Assembly: GCF_003711515.1 (NCBI RefSeq)
Contig: NW_021167087.1
Coordinates: forward strand, 1-64,000
Origin: Sodiomyces alkalinus F11
Lineage: Eukaryota > Ascomycota > Sordariomycetes > Glomerellales > Plectosphaerellaceae
Direction of reading: 5' to 3'
Length of the DNA: 64,000 nt
Shown here: positions 1-12,289 of the stretch, piece by piece
Numbering within the stretch: position 1 is the first letter of the stretch
How the letters are laid out: each line of letters begins with the position of its first letter
Translations under genes and position numbers: made by a program
The notes under the pieces: model-generated
Databases searched by the model: none
Told to the model about the DNA's origin: nothing
What the model saw: only the letters and a program-made list of their open reading frames with translations

Positions 1-97
1 CTAAGTATATATAGAATCGCACAGGCCTTACTAGGAGGTCTGTGCTTCTTAGTCCCGGCTATTACCAGGACTATTCCGCGGGCTATAGCCCGTAAAT
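1..97 (-). repeat. 3' LTR of Gypsy-1 (truncated by window edge)
   Basis: Matches 9321-9415 almost base for base, including a TATATATA box and the terminal block next to the inverted CCCGTAA end. It is bounded on the right by a run of about 13 C (101-113), which on the minus strand is a G-rich polypurine tract directly before the LTR, as expected for a 3' LTR. Confidence 0.88.
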
Positions 98-117
98 ATA
101 CCCCCCCCCCCCCGCCG
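98..117 (-). other. polypurine tract of Gypsy-1
   Basis: On the minus strand this is a run of 13 G followed by TATAT, abutting the LTR start. Plus-strand priming sites of LTR retrotransposons sit exactly here. Confidence 0.75.
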
Positions 118-859
118 GAGGCGAGGTCGTGGTTATATCGTGGTCGCACGGTTATAACCTCGTATTACTTTAGCCTCCCTGCGTGGAATCTAAAAAAAGC
201 CTCCTTTATTCGGCTCCCTTAAAGGCTCCTTTAAAGGGAGGTAATCCGTAATAGCTAAAATCCTTTTAAGGCTAAAATAGTGTAAAGAATCTCTCGTATA
301 GCGGTGCTATCGAGGGGTCCTTACCGGCGTGCGTGCTTGTTATAAATAATATGCCTGCTAAATATATAACCGGGGGTTGTTCCTTCCACGTACATAGCGT
401 AGGAAAGGTAATAAAACAAACCTCCCACTATTCCTCTTTGTCCCTATTTTCTTCCCCCTCCATAGCTTCTTTTGAAGCAAATTTTTCTCTTTTTTTTAAT
501 TAATTCTTTTCACACTATAAGTAGCCCCGAGATACCTTATAGGTCCCGTAGTAGTATAACTAATATCGCCGAGTAATAGCTTATATATTAAGCCGCCTAC
601 ATCCTTATTATAGTAAGTTAGTACTCCCCTTACTTATAGTTTAGTGCTATAGCTAACCGTTAGCAGATATCCGACTTCGCCTTACTTAGTAAGCGGCCTT
701 ATAAGGGCGATAGTGATAACACTATAAGTTCGTAGCCCTAATTACTACGGGTTACGAGATCGGCTATAATTAACGATAAGTAGACCCCGACTCCCCCCCC
801 CCGCTAAGAAAAAACGTGCCTCTAAGAACCCCCTAGGCCCCCGCCGACTTACCCCCTAC

Positions 860-1735
860 GCGTAGTACGCTACCCGGTAATATAAATAAGAATATAGTAT
901 CGAGTATTATTACTAGTCGGGCCTTAGCGCAGCTAGGGCCGACGCTAAATACTATAAGTACTCGTGCCGCACTTATAAATGCTCCGAAGTAAGTATACTA
1001 GTTATACGTGCGGTGACTATGACTAACGGGTAATATAGCTTCCGCCCGCCGCCCACGACGCTACTAACACCTTATAGAATACTACTCGGGCTATAAATAA
1101 TAATACCGATAACAAGGATATAAGTTTATACCCGCCTTTCGCATAGTGGCTTTTATACTAATTCTTCCGTGTAGAATCGCTACTAGTTTTAGGATACTTA
1201 TAGCCGCTTTTAGGTCGCTCTCGGCCTAACTAAGTTAGGTAAGAATATCGCTAGTCCTTTATAGTCTCCAGCTCCTACTATCGCTATCGCCCCTATCGCT
1301 GCCCCTATTATTATTCCCGCCGCTACGCCGCCTACTATTATTACCCTACCGCCCGTTACTGCCCTATCCGCTACTACTAAGTTCTATATAAGTATAGTAG
1401 AAGCCCTTAATAATATCGCTACCTTTATACGTAGTATAAATAAAACGCTTAAAGAAGTATCGTAGAAACTAGAGGATAAGAATAATAATATCACTATAAT
1501 ATCATAAGAGGTTCGTAACCTCTTTTACTCTATACGCCGTGCATATAAGTATTACGTGGCTATAACCCCTTTTACCGCGGGTAATAATCCAGGGGCTACT
1601 CTTAAGGCTACGCTTACCTCGGCTCCTGCTTAGGAGGAGTCGTAAGTAGGTACCGCTAAGGACGGTATAGCCTTATAAGAGGAGGAGCTAGAAAAGGGTA
1701 AGATTACGGGGGAGTAGGTTATTTATTTTATTTAG
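860..1735 (+). pseudogene. antisense accessory ORF of Gypsy-1
   Basis: This lies between the chromodomain end of pol and the 3' LTR, but reads on the opposite strand to gag-pol. An N-terminal Cys-containing stretch (around 940-988; residues C, C and K-C) is followed at once by a fungal-type intron: GTAAGT at 989-994, branch site GACTAAC at 1021-1027 and TAG ending at 1038 (50 nt). Downstream come a Pro/Ala/Ile-rich stretch (about 1265-1375) and a long helical, Asn/Lys/Glu-rich stretch (about 1380-1560) interrupted only by RIP-type stops. I do not recognise a named domain. Similar opposite-strand ORFs occupy the same place in Gypsy-C and Gypsy-D. Exact start and end are unknown. Confidence 0.55.
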
Positions 1736-1849
1736 GTTATTTAGTAGCTTTTTAGGGTTTTACTTAGTCTTTCTTACTCCTAAGTTAAGTAGCGCGGGGG
1801 TATACCCCTAATATAACTTCGCTCTTAGTTCGTATCCTCCTCGCCGCTA

Positions 1850-4800
1850 TATCGGCCTTCTTTCACGCCCGTATCTCCTTCGTATACTATTATAAAGGCC
1901 CATTATTCGACTATACTAGGCCGTGCTTCTTCTCGAATTCGTTAAGCGCTTATATCTCCCGTATACTCTTAAGTAATTTCTATATTAGTTCCACGTAGCC
2001 CTCCTATCGCACTAATACCTCGCGGACCTTACCGCGACCTCGCCTTTAGGTATAGGCGTAAAAGACTTCCTCTATAACTTATTCCTCCTCCCTATCTAGC
2101 CCTTCACGGATTAGTAATAACTAAGGGTCTATTATCGCTTACCCTAATAAGGGATTATTATCGGCTTGGCGTAAAAGATCCACGTAGAAACGGTTATAGA
2201 TCTATAAGGGGATACTTAATTCTATAATATAGGAGTTAATAACCTTCGTATCCTTATACTTATAGTAAAGCTAGGTAAGTTTCTTTAATAGCTATAGCGA
2301 GGAGTAGTTACCGATATCTAACTATATAAGGTTATCCTTTTCGAACCTTTTAGTAGGGTAACGCTAACGGTTGACTAACTCTTTTTAGCGTAGTTATATA
2401 ACGGCTATCACGGCTTATACGAACTAGGTAGCTTCCTTAAGGCGACTTAGTAAGTCCTACGCGGAAGCTTCGCGCTTATCGGTTAGCGTAGTCTTATTAA
2501 CTTAAAAAGGATTCGCGTGGTACCCGTATTATAGGAAGAATAGGCTTATTTAGATTATCGAATTCACTTAGTTATTTAAGGCTAGCTATACTACTAATAG
2601 TAGCGTATTCTAATTATCTTAGGCGTAATAGGTATACGCCCGTCAATAGGCTTAGACTTCCTAGTTAATACGTTTAGGACCTCTATCCATCTAAGGGTAG
2701 TATACTATACTTAGTCGCTATTTAATACCCGTGAGTTTATAAAAGTATCGCTAAAAGCGGCTAGTCTAGTTTAATCCTCTATCGCTAATAATAGACTTCG
2801 GTATTCCGTGGAACCTATAATAGTATAGTAAGAACCGTTTAGTATAGGCTTCGATATCTATAGTATCTATCGCGTTAAGCGTTACCGATTTTAAGAGTTA
2901 GTCGGTAATTACTTATAGGTATCTATACTTACCCGTAAGGGTAAGTAATAAGCCCGTTATAAAGTCTATTACAATATCGTAGAAGATTCGCTCTAGTATA
3001 AGGAGTAGGCGTAGTAATCCTCTCTTTATACCCCTTTATACGTAGCTAGCTTAGTATATATCGTAATTCCGTATAAATCTTCTAATATCTCGATTTATAC
3101 CGGGGTAAAAGACCTAATAGGCGACTAAAATAATAGTATTATCCTTACCTCAGTATCCGTCGACTACTAAGTTATAGATCGCTTATATAAGATAGCTTTA
3201 TAGCGGGTGGCTAACCCCGTTTTCGCTATCCCCTAGCACCTATAAGCGGTCACCAAATATTAGCTATCCTTAGTTAATTCAATACTCGGCGATCTATATT
3301 TTAAGCTTTAACTTAGGGGGAAAATTCTATTCTCGCGCTACTATAACGGTAAAAGCACCTTAATACCGCTTATCGGTAGCCCTAGCTTTATCCTATAGTC
3401 GTTATAGGTTAGGGTCTACTTCGAAGACCGTGGTTAGCTCTAGTAATATTACTCTTACTAGGTATACCCGGGGGGAAATAGCTATATCGGGGATTATCTA
3501 GATATACCTCCCCTACTCTTAGACGTTAGAAGAATCCTTAGGTATATCCTACTCTTAATATAAGAGCGTAGCGGCTATAACGTTATCGGCCCCTTACTTA
3601 TACTCTAATATAAAGTCGTACTAGGTAAGCTTAGCTACTTAGCGACGTTAGCGCTCGGTTAGGGCACTTTTAGTTATAAAGTATTTAAGCGCTTTATAAT
3701 TAAAGTAAATCTAAAACTGGCTATTACCTATAAGCTTAGCTTTCTAAACTTATAGGTAGTCTATAATCGCTAGTATCTCTTTATTCTAAATCGGGTAATT
3801 ATACTTAGCGGAGTTAAGTCGGCGTAAATAGTATACGATAATACACCTATATCCTTATTCGTCTTCCTATAGGAACACGCTACTTAACGCGAACCCTAAA
3901 TAATCCGTTTCTAGCCAGGTCTTCCTTCCGGTTTACTATTATTATAGGTAAAGCTCTTCTTAGAACCTCTATTTTGATTCCTTAAAGGCTACCTCTTATA
4001 GGGGGCCCTAGTAAAATAGGGCGTTCTTCTTCGTTAGGGCCGTAAATAGCGCGATAATAGCTACGAAATCACGGATAAATATCCTATAGAAGTTAGCGAA
4101 CCCTAGGAAACGTCGTACTCTAGTTACGGAGGCTAGCCCTTCCTAGTCTATAATAGCTTTAAGTTTCTTAGGGTCGTAAGATACTTCTTTTTCCGCTATA
4201 ACGATAAACCCTAGGTATTTAACCGTCTTAATGCTAAACTCGTACTTCTTCGGGTTAAGGTTTAGCCTAGCGTTTATAAGAGTATTAAGTACTCGCTATA
4301 CCTTCTCGTTATAGTCCTTATAAGATCCGCCTAAGTAGATTAGGATATCGTCTATATACGCGGAGATAAAATCGTTAAGGAACTCCCTTAGCGATAAGTT
4401 AATATATCGCTAAAATATCGTCGGCGCGCTAGTTAACCTAAAAAGATATACTAGCCACTTAAATAGTCTAAACTAAGTACGGAATACAGTCTTATACTTA
4501 TACCTAGGTGCTATCCGTATTTTATAGAAGGCGGCGATAGTATCTAATTTAGTAAACCACGTCGCCTTAGCTAGGGTATATAGGGTCTTTATAATTAGGG
4601 GGAGTAAGTAGCGATCTCGCTAAGTAATCGTATTTAGGGCGCGGTAATCGTAGTAAAATTAAAGGCCGCCTCCTCGCTTCTTCACGAATAGCACGGGCGT
4701 GGTAGTAACTAAGCTACTCGCACGAATAAATCCCTTATCTATTAGGTCTATTATCGTCTTCCGTAATATAAGGAGCTCTTTACGTAATATATTATAGAGC

Positions 4801-4989
4801 GGGCCCTATAGTAAAGCTTATTCGTTACTACTACTATCCTTCTATAAGTAGACCTTATAGTCGGCGCTATATCGGTATAGGGGTAGGCATATAGAGTATA
4901 AGGGCGTAAATAAATCGCTAAACTCTACTATAATACTCTTAGGGATATATTCTCGCGGGTCTACTAATTCCTTTATACTTAGGGCCTTT
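1850..4989 (-). pseudogene. Gypsy-1 pol relic, part 1 (RT, RNase H, integrase, chromodomain)
   Basis: Read on the minus strand, reverse transcriptase occupies about 4100-4990 and keeps its catalytic Y-I-D-D box (around 4340-4370). RNase H follows at about 3500-4050 and integrase at about 2150-3450, with the conserved D-F-I-T-G-L segment near 2955-2975. A chromodomain core (R-W-E-G-Y type, with W read as a stop) is near 1990-2050. Many Gln/Trp codons have become TAG. The chromodomain places it among chromoviruses, whose integrases read heterochromatin marks; that this one did so is inference. The N-terminal part of RT and the protease continue beyond the LINE insertion at 7480. Confidence 0.82.
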
Positions 4990-5002
4990 TTAGTATCCTT
5001 TA
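4990..5002. repeat. left target-site duplication of LINE-1
   Basis: TTAGTATCCTTTA here matches TTAATATTCTTTA at 7467-7479 with two differences, both G/A or C/T transitions as RIP would leave. Confidence 0.8.
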
Positions 5003-5029
5003 TTATTATTATTATTATCGATCTTACTC

Positions 5030-6680
5030 CGCTATCCTAACTAATCTATAGGAGCCTTCCTAGGCTATACGGTTCTTCTCGGGTGGCTATAGGGGGGAAA
5101 CCCCGGGTAAACCCCGGGGAAAACCCCTATATACTTCCTTAGGTGGAGTAATACCGCTACGGGGCCGATATAGCCCCGGTTCGTCTCTGCTATATATCTG
5201 GATCGTACCTTTAGGCTAGTGGCTAACGGGAAGTATAGTAGGCTAGTGGTTAGGTAGGTTAGCCTAAGCCGATCGTTCGTGACGGAGTAGGGGCCGAGGG
5301 GGTGCCGCCGCGCCTCCGCGGTGCGGAGGCTACGGCCCTTTAGCCTTAGCCTCCCTGCGTCCCCGAGGATCGTGCCTTTTATTCCTTCTACTCGGTTAAT
5401 AAAGAGAGTAAAGGAGGTAGGCGCCTCCTGTCTCCCCTGGATAGGTTCCTGCTATATCCGGCAGTAGGTAAGGGGAATAGGGCTTTACCCTATTATAGAA
5501 TTAGATAGTTAATATCCCTCGGGGTTTTTATGTCTCTTTTTCCCCTCTTTTCTTCCTATAACGCTAATAAGTTCGTTATAGGTTTTCTCTTAATCTATTC
5601 CCGCTTATAGTGCTATAGGCTTATTAATACGGCTCTATACTAATAGTAAAACCCTTTAGTTTCCCTTATTTATTTTCCTAGTATAACTAGACTATAAGTG
5701 CTTAGTAGGTAGCGCCGCGGTACCGTGGTAGCGTGGGGTTAACTAGGTAGTATAGTATTAATTTATATACACGAATAATTAAGCGGTAGTGGTAGTATAA
5801 CATAAGTTCTCCTAGTAGCGTAGCGGTGCCTCGGTGGTAGCGTGCTAATAGTCGTAGATATCGTCTCCAAATAATAATACTAGTAATAATCGTAACCGGT
5901 ATAAGAAGCGCTCGGTTCGGGTTATACCGTATATATCCCCTAGTAGTATCGGGGCGGTGCCGCGGTGGCTAACCTAGGGTAGTTATATTCGTTATAGTAA
6001 GCGCCTAGGTATATACCCGGACGATGTGGAGGCCTGCTCTAATACCACGGGTATAGGGGTAGCCTGTTTTTAGTGTGCTAATAGCCGCGTCCGTGTAAGG
6101 ATATAAGCCGTGTCGATATCGTTATAGTGCCGTAGGTGTATCGTGGTGGTATATACTAATTTTCCTTTAGGTCCCCTCCGCTACTAAAAAATAGCATTAG
6201 CGTTTTATAGATCGTTATAGGGCGTATATAATAGTAAAGGCCGCCGGTAGTACCGGTATCGCTACTATACGTCTCCCCCTTTAATGCCGAAGTAGTCCCC
6301 TACTAATAAGCTATAGGCTAAGGAGCGTTTAGGGATAGCGTCCCGGTCTTTTAGCCGGGCCCTAAACCGGGCGCTACCTTCCGGTTATAGCCGCGGCGGC
6401 CCCGTGTCGGCGGAGGTATATGAATTATCTTATTAGATAAGATATCTAGAAGGGAAGATAGACCTTATTCTAGAGTACCTTATAAGTGGCCCCTTTTCGG
6501 TCTCCCCGCGGTACTATAATAGCGGTGGTTAGCTAACCGGTCCTTGTAGGGCCTAGAATATATCGAGAGTAGTATTAGCGCTACTAAGGATAATAAGGAC
6601 GATAATAACTAAAGCGATAATAGCTAGTGGCTATTAGTTGCCCCCCTTAGCGCCGAGCTAATACCGCCAGGGTCCCGGCT
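5030..6680 (-). other. LINE-1 3' untranslated region
   Basis: No coding trace is visible. It is colinear with the 3' UTRs of LINE-2 (17873-19470) and LINE-3 (57430-59050) and includes a conserved poly-purine/pyrimidine block and several short palindromes. Confidence 0.6.
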
Positions 6681-6689
6681 TATAGGACC

Positions 6690-7466
6690 CCTATTAATAA
6701 TTAATAGATCCGCCGTGTCGTGCTACCTCCGCTCCGGTCCTATTTCTGTATCGCCTCTATTTTCGTAGCCTCTATAACTTTAAGGGCGAGGCGAAAGTCC
6801 TTAAGCCTTTTCCGTTATAGGAACCACCTTATAACTGCCCCGGCTTCGGTATTATATTCTAATACGTCGTATAAGTCTCCTCTAATTATAAGCGGCCTCC
6901 TTACGGCACCGAAGAGGCCCCTACGGTCCTCCGCGGTTACCTCCTAGCACTAGAGTACTATATACTCCGCCGTTTCCGCCCCTCCGTCCCCATAAGGGCA
7001 CCACGGTAAAGGGAAGCCCGGCACCCTCGCTTTAGCTAGGAATACCCGTAGGCCTAGCTTTTCTGATCTAATCTAGGTAAGTGCGGAGCTCTATAGTTTA
7101 AAGAGCCCTCTATATTTCCGGAGGGAGCGTTATATCGGGGGGCGGCTCGGTGCCGTTACGGCGTAGGTATAGGGCCGTCGTGCTTCCGCCCAGGCTTAAC
7201 CCTATTCCCTTATAAGGGCCTTCCGCGGGGGCGACGTTCCGGCCTAGGCCGTTAGGGCAGTAAGCTATACCGTCCACGCGAGGGCGGCGTGGGTCCTATA
7301 GTACCGGTTCGGTACCGCTAGAGCTCTCGCCGCGGCGTATACTCCGGCTAATATCTTATCTTCTATCCCTTCTTCTTATATCCGAAGGATCTTTCGGGCA
7401 CTTAGGCTTAAGAGATATAGGCTAAGGGGGGGGGTAAAGGTCTCTTTTTCGAGGACCCTAATAACC
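6690..7466 (-). pseudogene. ORF2 C-terminal fragment of LINE-1
   Basis: The minus strand carries the C-terminal portion of the LINE polyprotein, colinear with 19540-20275 of LINE-2. It includes the Cys/His-rich segment that in the better copies reads T-A-E-H-V-V-L-W-C and the basic helix ending in L-K-V-I-E-A-Y-K. It is broken by several stops. A short plus-strand open frame at 6720-6947 is only its shadow. Confidence 0.65.
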
Positions 7467-7479
7467 TTAATATTCTTTA

Positions 7480-8050
7480 GCGATATAGCCCGTAAGCTCT
7501 CTTCCTATCTCTTTCCCCTCCGGTGCTATAATTATCTATATAATCCTATAAACACGGACCCTATTACTAGTACTATAGTACGGATCTCTTATATTACCTT
7601 CAGCTCCTCTTCGCCCTGGAGTCTGATATCGATATCGGCTACTCTGTAGCGGAGCCTTTATTTCTTAGCGTAGAGAATTATATTATTATATTTTATTTAT
7701 AAACGCCTAAAGAAAATATCCTAGTCTAGACCTAGTACTATATATATAAAAACACGCTTAGTATACCCTTATATATCTAGCGTAAAGACTATATTACTAG
7801 TGCTACTAGCCGATTTAGTCTTATCCGAGAAGCCTTTTAGTAGTCGTTTCTTCTTATTAACTAATAGTAAGCGTATTTTGTAAGTAAACTTCTTATTTAT
7901 AGCCGTATAGCAGTTATAACCCGTATCTTTAAAAGCGTTTATTAACCTATTACTATTAACTCTTACTTAGATTAATACTAACTCGCTATATAATAGCGGT
8001 TTAAACTTCTCCTACTTATATTACTCTCGCGCTATTAGCTCCGGTACCCG
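7480..8050 (-). pseudogene. Gypsy-1 pol relic, part 2 (protease and linker to RT)
   Basis: Colinear with 11720-12200 of Gypsy-2, for example the block at 7660-7745 against 11870-11985, which is the retropepsin region between gag and RT. It continues part 1 after the LINE is removed. No intact catalytic D-T/S-G is readable with confidence. Confidence 0.65.
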
Positions 8051-9190
8051 ATTTCGTATTAAAGCTACTCTTCTTCCGAGTCTTCGGTATCTTCGGGAAT
8101 ATTTTCGGGTTCCTCCTCTTAAGGGGATATTCGGGTCACTATATCCTTCTTACTCTTATAGTACTGTTAAATATAGCCCTTCTTCTAGCAGCTCTAATAT
8201 ATAATATTCGCATAGCGGTTACATTTTTATTAATTCCCCTTAGACTCGCCGACCTTATTAACTCCACCTATAACGATATCGCCGTTAACGTCCTTAACCG
8301 GTTTACGGGTAACGGGAATCGGTTAGTATAACTTACTAATATCCTTTTATCTCTATATAATCATTTATACTTTATTAACCTACTCGGTATAGATATTAAG
8401 GAGGTAGGCTACTAATAGGCTATTATATAGCCTATTATTTAGGGCTCCGTTGAAGAATAATATCTTAATATAATCCACCTAGTTATAGCCTCCTACTTAC
8501 GCTAAGTTCCTTTTAAAAGTCGGTAAGAAGCGCGTGAACGGCTAGTCGGGTTTTTACTTTATCGCTCTAAGGGCGTTAGTAGCGTGACTTTATTCGTTAC
8601 GGTCCTTATACGTGCGGTTAAGGTAAGCTATAAATTCCTTTAGGTTAAATTCACCGTTTATACCTCCGTTACCGAAGAAGGTGCTAACTACCTACTAAGG
8701 CTAGGTATCTAAGCACGCGTTTATTAAATACTATATCTCTTTATTACTACGAAATAACGGGCTATCGAGTTTAAGTTTTAGTCGTATAGCCTGAGACTAG
8801 GCTGTATATTCCGTACGTTTCCTACTAAGTTTTACGGGGACGTCGACCTACTATACCTAGTATAAGAACGTAGGTACTAGCGGCGGTGGTAGGATAGGTA
8901 TAGTAGTCTCTGCCTCTAACGGCCTAAGTAAGGGCGAAGGCGTAATAATTAGAGTAGGCGTTAGGTGCGTAATAGGTATAAGGTACGGGTTAAGTTAAGA
9001 CCTCTCGAAGGCTACTTATAGACCGGCGATTATATTATAAATAGGGGCGATATATATCCTTACCGCTTCTTATACGCGTTATAACACGCGTTTATTAATC
9101 GTATTATACGAGGTCTCTATTTACTACCCTTAGCCCCTCGGTAGGCTTAGGACGAAGTGACTAGAACCTTTTTCTATATAAGCGTTAAAG
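8050..9190 (-). pseudogene. Gypsy-1 gag relic
   Basis: This lies between protease and the 5' LTR on the minus strand. A CCHC zinc-knuckle relic is at about 8165-8235, aligned with the clearer knuckles of Gypsy-2 (12414-12463) and Gypsy-C (42577-42625), with Cys codons turned to Tyr (TGT to TAT). Upstream of it is a capsid-like helical region colinear with the other two elements. Confidence 0.68.
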
Positions 9191-9212
9191 CATATAATCT
9201 TATAAGTTCGAA

Positions 9213-9418
9213 TATATAACGGCTTATTAAAAGTTATTCACGTATTAAGGCCGTATATATAGATTATTCGAATTAATGAAGGAAAGAAGGAAAGAAAAAG
9301 TCTACGCGGTATATAGGCGGCTAAGTATATATAGAATCGCACAGGCCTTGCTAGGAGGTCCGTGCGCCTTAGTCCCGGCCACTACCAGGGACTATTCCGC
9401 GGGCCATAGCCCGTAACA
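9213..9418 (-). repeat. 5' LTR of Gypsy-1
   Basis: Its right edge is fixed by the inverted TGTTACGG terminus at 9418, after which Gypsy-2 integrase resumes. Its left edge (about 9213, TATAACGG, probably from TGTAACGG) is inferred from the related LTRs at 13689, 36731 and 43741. It contains a TATATATA box. Confidence 0.75.
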
Positions 9419-12250
9419 TTAATCCCCGCTAATTTATAAAAATATCGCTAAAACCTACTTATTTAGTTTATCCCTTAGTCGTATATAATAGATAGAGGTA
9501 TACCGTGGAACTAGAAGTAGTAATCGAAGAACCGTTATACGTAGGCCTTAGCGTTTATCGTGTTTATTATTTTAAGGGTTACTGCCTTAGTAAGTCAGTT
9601 AATAATAACCTAAAGGTACTTAACGCCGGAGTCGCCCGTGGGTAGTAAGTCGGTTATAAAGTCTATAGAAAGGTGGCTATAGATACGCTTAGGGATCGGT
9701 AACGGCTTAAGTAAGCCTTATTTTAAGGTTCTCTAGATATATCCTCTTCTATATACGTTATAGTTCCGTGTAAACCGTTATATATCTGTATTTATATTAG
9801 GCTAGAAGAACCTCCGTGCTATAAGAGTAATTATACTATCCTTATTAGGGTGGCTACCGATTACCGAGTTATGGATCGCTTATACTATACGCTTATATAG
9901 CGTAGACTCCTCCGCTAACCCTAAAACCTAATGCCGGTCTTAGAAGGTTAGTTAACCTCCCGGTATAATAGAGTATTCTACGATCTACACTTTTAGATTT
10001 AAGGAGGGGTTAAAACTCCTTTTCCCCTCTATAACTGTTATACTAGCTTTCCGATATTAGTCGTTACTCGCGGCGGCCTTATCCTAAGAGCTCTATAATG
10101 TATTATCGGCTTTAAATACATGGGTAGGGGCTATCTCCGTAACAGGGGCAGCTTTTTTGACTACCCTTATAGCCCTTATATATGGGAGGGCGGAACGGGG
10201 ATTAAGTATATAAATTATTCTTACTCTTACGTATCTATATAGTCTCTCGGCGCGTTTTATACTGATATAATGAGGCGTTAACGGTGTGGTTATCGCTACC
10301 TCGGCGATATTCTAATATAAAGTTAAACTAGGCTAGTTCCCCGGCTTATCGGCTCTATTACTCGGTAAGTGACCGCTTTATTATAAAGTACTTAAGGGCT
10401 TTATAGTCGGTTAATACCGCGAAGCGACTATAACTTATTAGTTTCGCCTTTTATACTAGTATATAGCTAATAATAACGAGTATCTCCTTATTATAGATAG
10501 GGTAATTATACTCCGTAGATATTAGTTGTCGCGAGTAGTATATAATAACGCAGCAATATTCTTACTTATCCTCTTAGACTAAGATACCGCCTAGCGCGAA
10601 CCCGGAGCAGTTAGTCTCTACCTAGGTTTTCTTATTAGGGTCCTATTAGCGTAGGATAGGTCCTTTTTAGAAGAGCCTTTTAAGCTCTTAGAACGCGGCC
10701 TCTTTTTCTACTCTAACTTAAACTAATAGTCCTTCTTTATTAGGCTTATTAATAGCGTTACAATACCTATAAAGTCGTGGATAAATATCCGGTAATAGTT
10801 CGCGAACCCTAGGAAGCTTTATACGCCCTTTATAGATATTAGGGCTTTTTATTCCTTAATAGCCTTAAGCTTTTCGGGGTTATAAAAGACGTCTTTCCCT
10901 GCCGTGATAATGAACCCTAGGTATTTTACGGTCTTGACGCTAAACTCACACTTAGCCGGGTCTAGGTTAAGTCCGGCTTTAGCGAGCGCGTGTAAGACTA
11001 GCCTAACCTTCGCTTTATAGTCCTAGCGAGATCCGCTCGAGTAAATAAGTATATTATCCACGTATACGGTCATAAAGTTATTAAGGTAGGCTTATGGGGT
11101 CTTATTAATATATCGCTAGAACTTTATAGGTATTTTACGAAGACCGAATAGGTATACTAGCTACTTAAAAAGGCCGAACCGCGTATAAAACGCTATCTTA
11201 TACTTATACCCCTTAGCTATTCTTATCTTATAGAATACGGAGACTACGTCTAGCTTTATAAACCACTTTGCGCGTGCTAGGTTACGAAGTGTCTTAGTGA
11301 TTAATAAGAGGGGGTAATAATCTCGCTATTTAATCGTATTTAGAGCCTTATAGTAGTAGTAGAACCTTAAGCCGCCGCCCGGTTTACGTATAAATAGTAT
11401 TAGGGCTATAGCCGCTACGCTATTTACTCGGATAAAGCTTTTATCTATTAAGTCCGTAAGGGTCTTTTATAGGATCAATAGTTCCTCTCTCGATATATTA
11501 TAAAGGGACCCTATAATAAGGGAGCCTTATCCCCGCTAGAACCTTATATAAGGTTTACCTTATAGTCGGTACTAGGTTAGTACGGGGGTAGCTTATTCGC
11601 CTTATCTAGCGAAAATAACGACTTAAACTCCCGGAGTACCTTCTTCGGCACGTAGTCTTTAGGGTCCACGGGCGCCTTTTTCTATAACGCCCTTATAATA
11701 TCTTTAAGGCTAACTACCTATATCGCTACTTCCTCATTAGGGTCTTTTTAATTTTAACAGAGTCAGCGGTATATACCGCTAAATATTAATCCGGTAATTA
11801 CGCGTCCCTCGCGGATAACTCGGATATTTATCGATTTCTTTTCGCCGCGAAGTGGTAGATTAATTCCGGCGCCCCTATAGAATAACCTTTTATTCTTCGC
11901 GTAGTATATTATGGTATTATATTTAAGCCACGGTTTACCTAGGAATAAGTCTTAGTTAAGGCCGGGTATTATGTACGCGAAGATACGCCATATATACCCC
12001 CTAACGTCTAGATTATATATAACGATCCCTTTATAAGTGGCCGAGCTAGTAGCCTTAGAGAAGCTATTAAGTAATTATTTCTTTATATCGACTAATAGTA
12101 ACCGGCGCTTTTTAGCTAAGTATATACTTATAGCTGTATAATAATTATAACCCGTAGTATTAAAAGCGTATATTAGTTTTCCTTTATTTACTTAAGCCGA
12201 AATAAGGGCTAGTTCGCTACGTATTAGTGGCTTAAAAGCCTTTTACTCCT
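9419..12250 (-). pseudogene. Gypsy-2 pol relic (protease, RT, RNase H, partial integrase)
   Basis: Protease is at about 11720-12200. RT is at about 10740-11650, with the catalytic box read as Y-V-D-N near 11040-11065 (YVDD with the last Asp turned to Asn by a G-to-A change). RNase H is at about 10230-10600. The integrase segment at 9440-10130 is colinear with the integrases of Gypsy-1 and Gypsy-C. Stops of TAG/TAA type occur throughout. Confidence 0.8.
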
Positions 12251-12289
12251 GCTATACTACGGCCAACGCCTTTAGTACCGGATTACGTT

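Larger units (their letters stand above)
5003..7466 (-). mobile_element. LINE-1 copy: 5'-truncated Tad1-like LINE
   Basis: The 3' end at the left is a (TTA)n tail (5001-5018) followed by a block also found beside the tails at 17850 and 57400. The copy matches LINE-2 from 17873 to about 20275, so it holds the 3' UTR and the C-terminal part of ORF2 only; reverse transcriptase proper is absent. It sits inside Gypsy-1 between RT and protease, flanked by a 13-bp target duplication. Truncation at the 5' end and an A/T-rich microsatellite tail are normal for target-primed reverse transcription. Confidence 0.87.
1..9418 (-). mobile_element. Gypsy-1: Ty3/Gypsy chromovirus, RIP-degraded, split by a LINE
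   Basis: The same sequence of about 95 bp lies at 1-95 and 9321-9415, and these are the two LTRs; the left LTR runs off the window. Read on the minus strand the order is 5' LTR, gag with a CCHC relic, protease, reverse transcriptase, RNase H, integrase, chromodomain, an opposite-strand ORF, a polypurine tract and the 3' LTR. A 5'-truncated LINE (5003-7466) interrupts it between protease and reverse transcriptase. To the right, sequence from 9419 continues as the integrase of another Gypsy element, so Gypsy-1 inserted there. All frames are riddled with TAG/TAA of RIP type. Confidence 0.88.
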
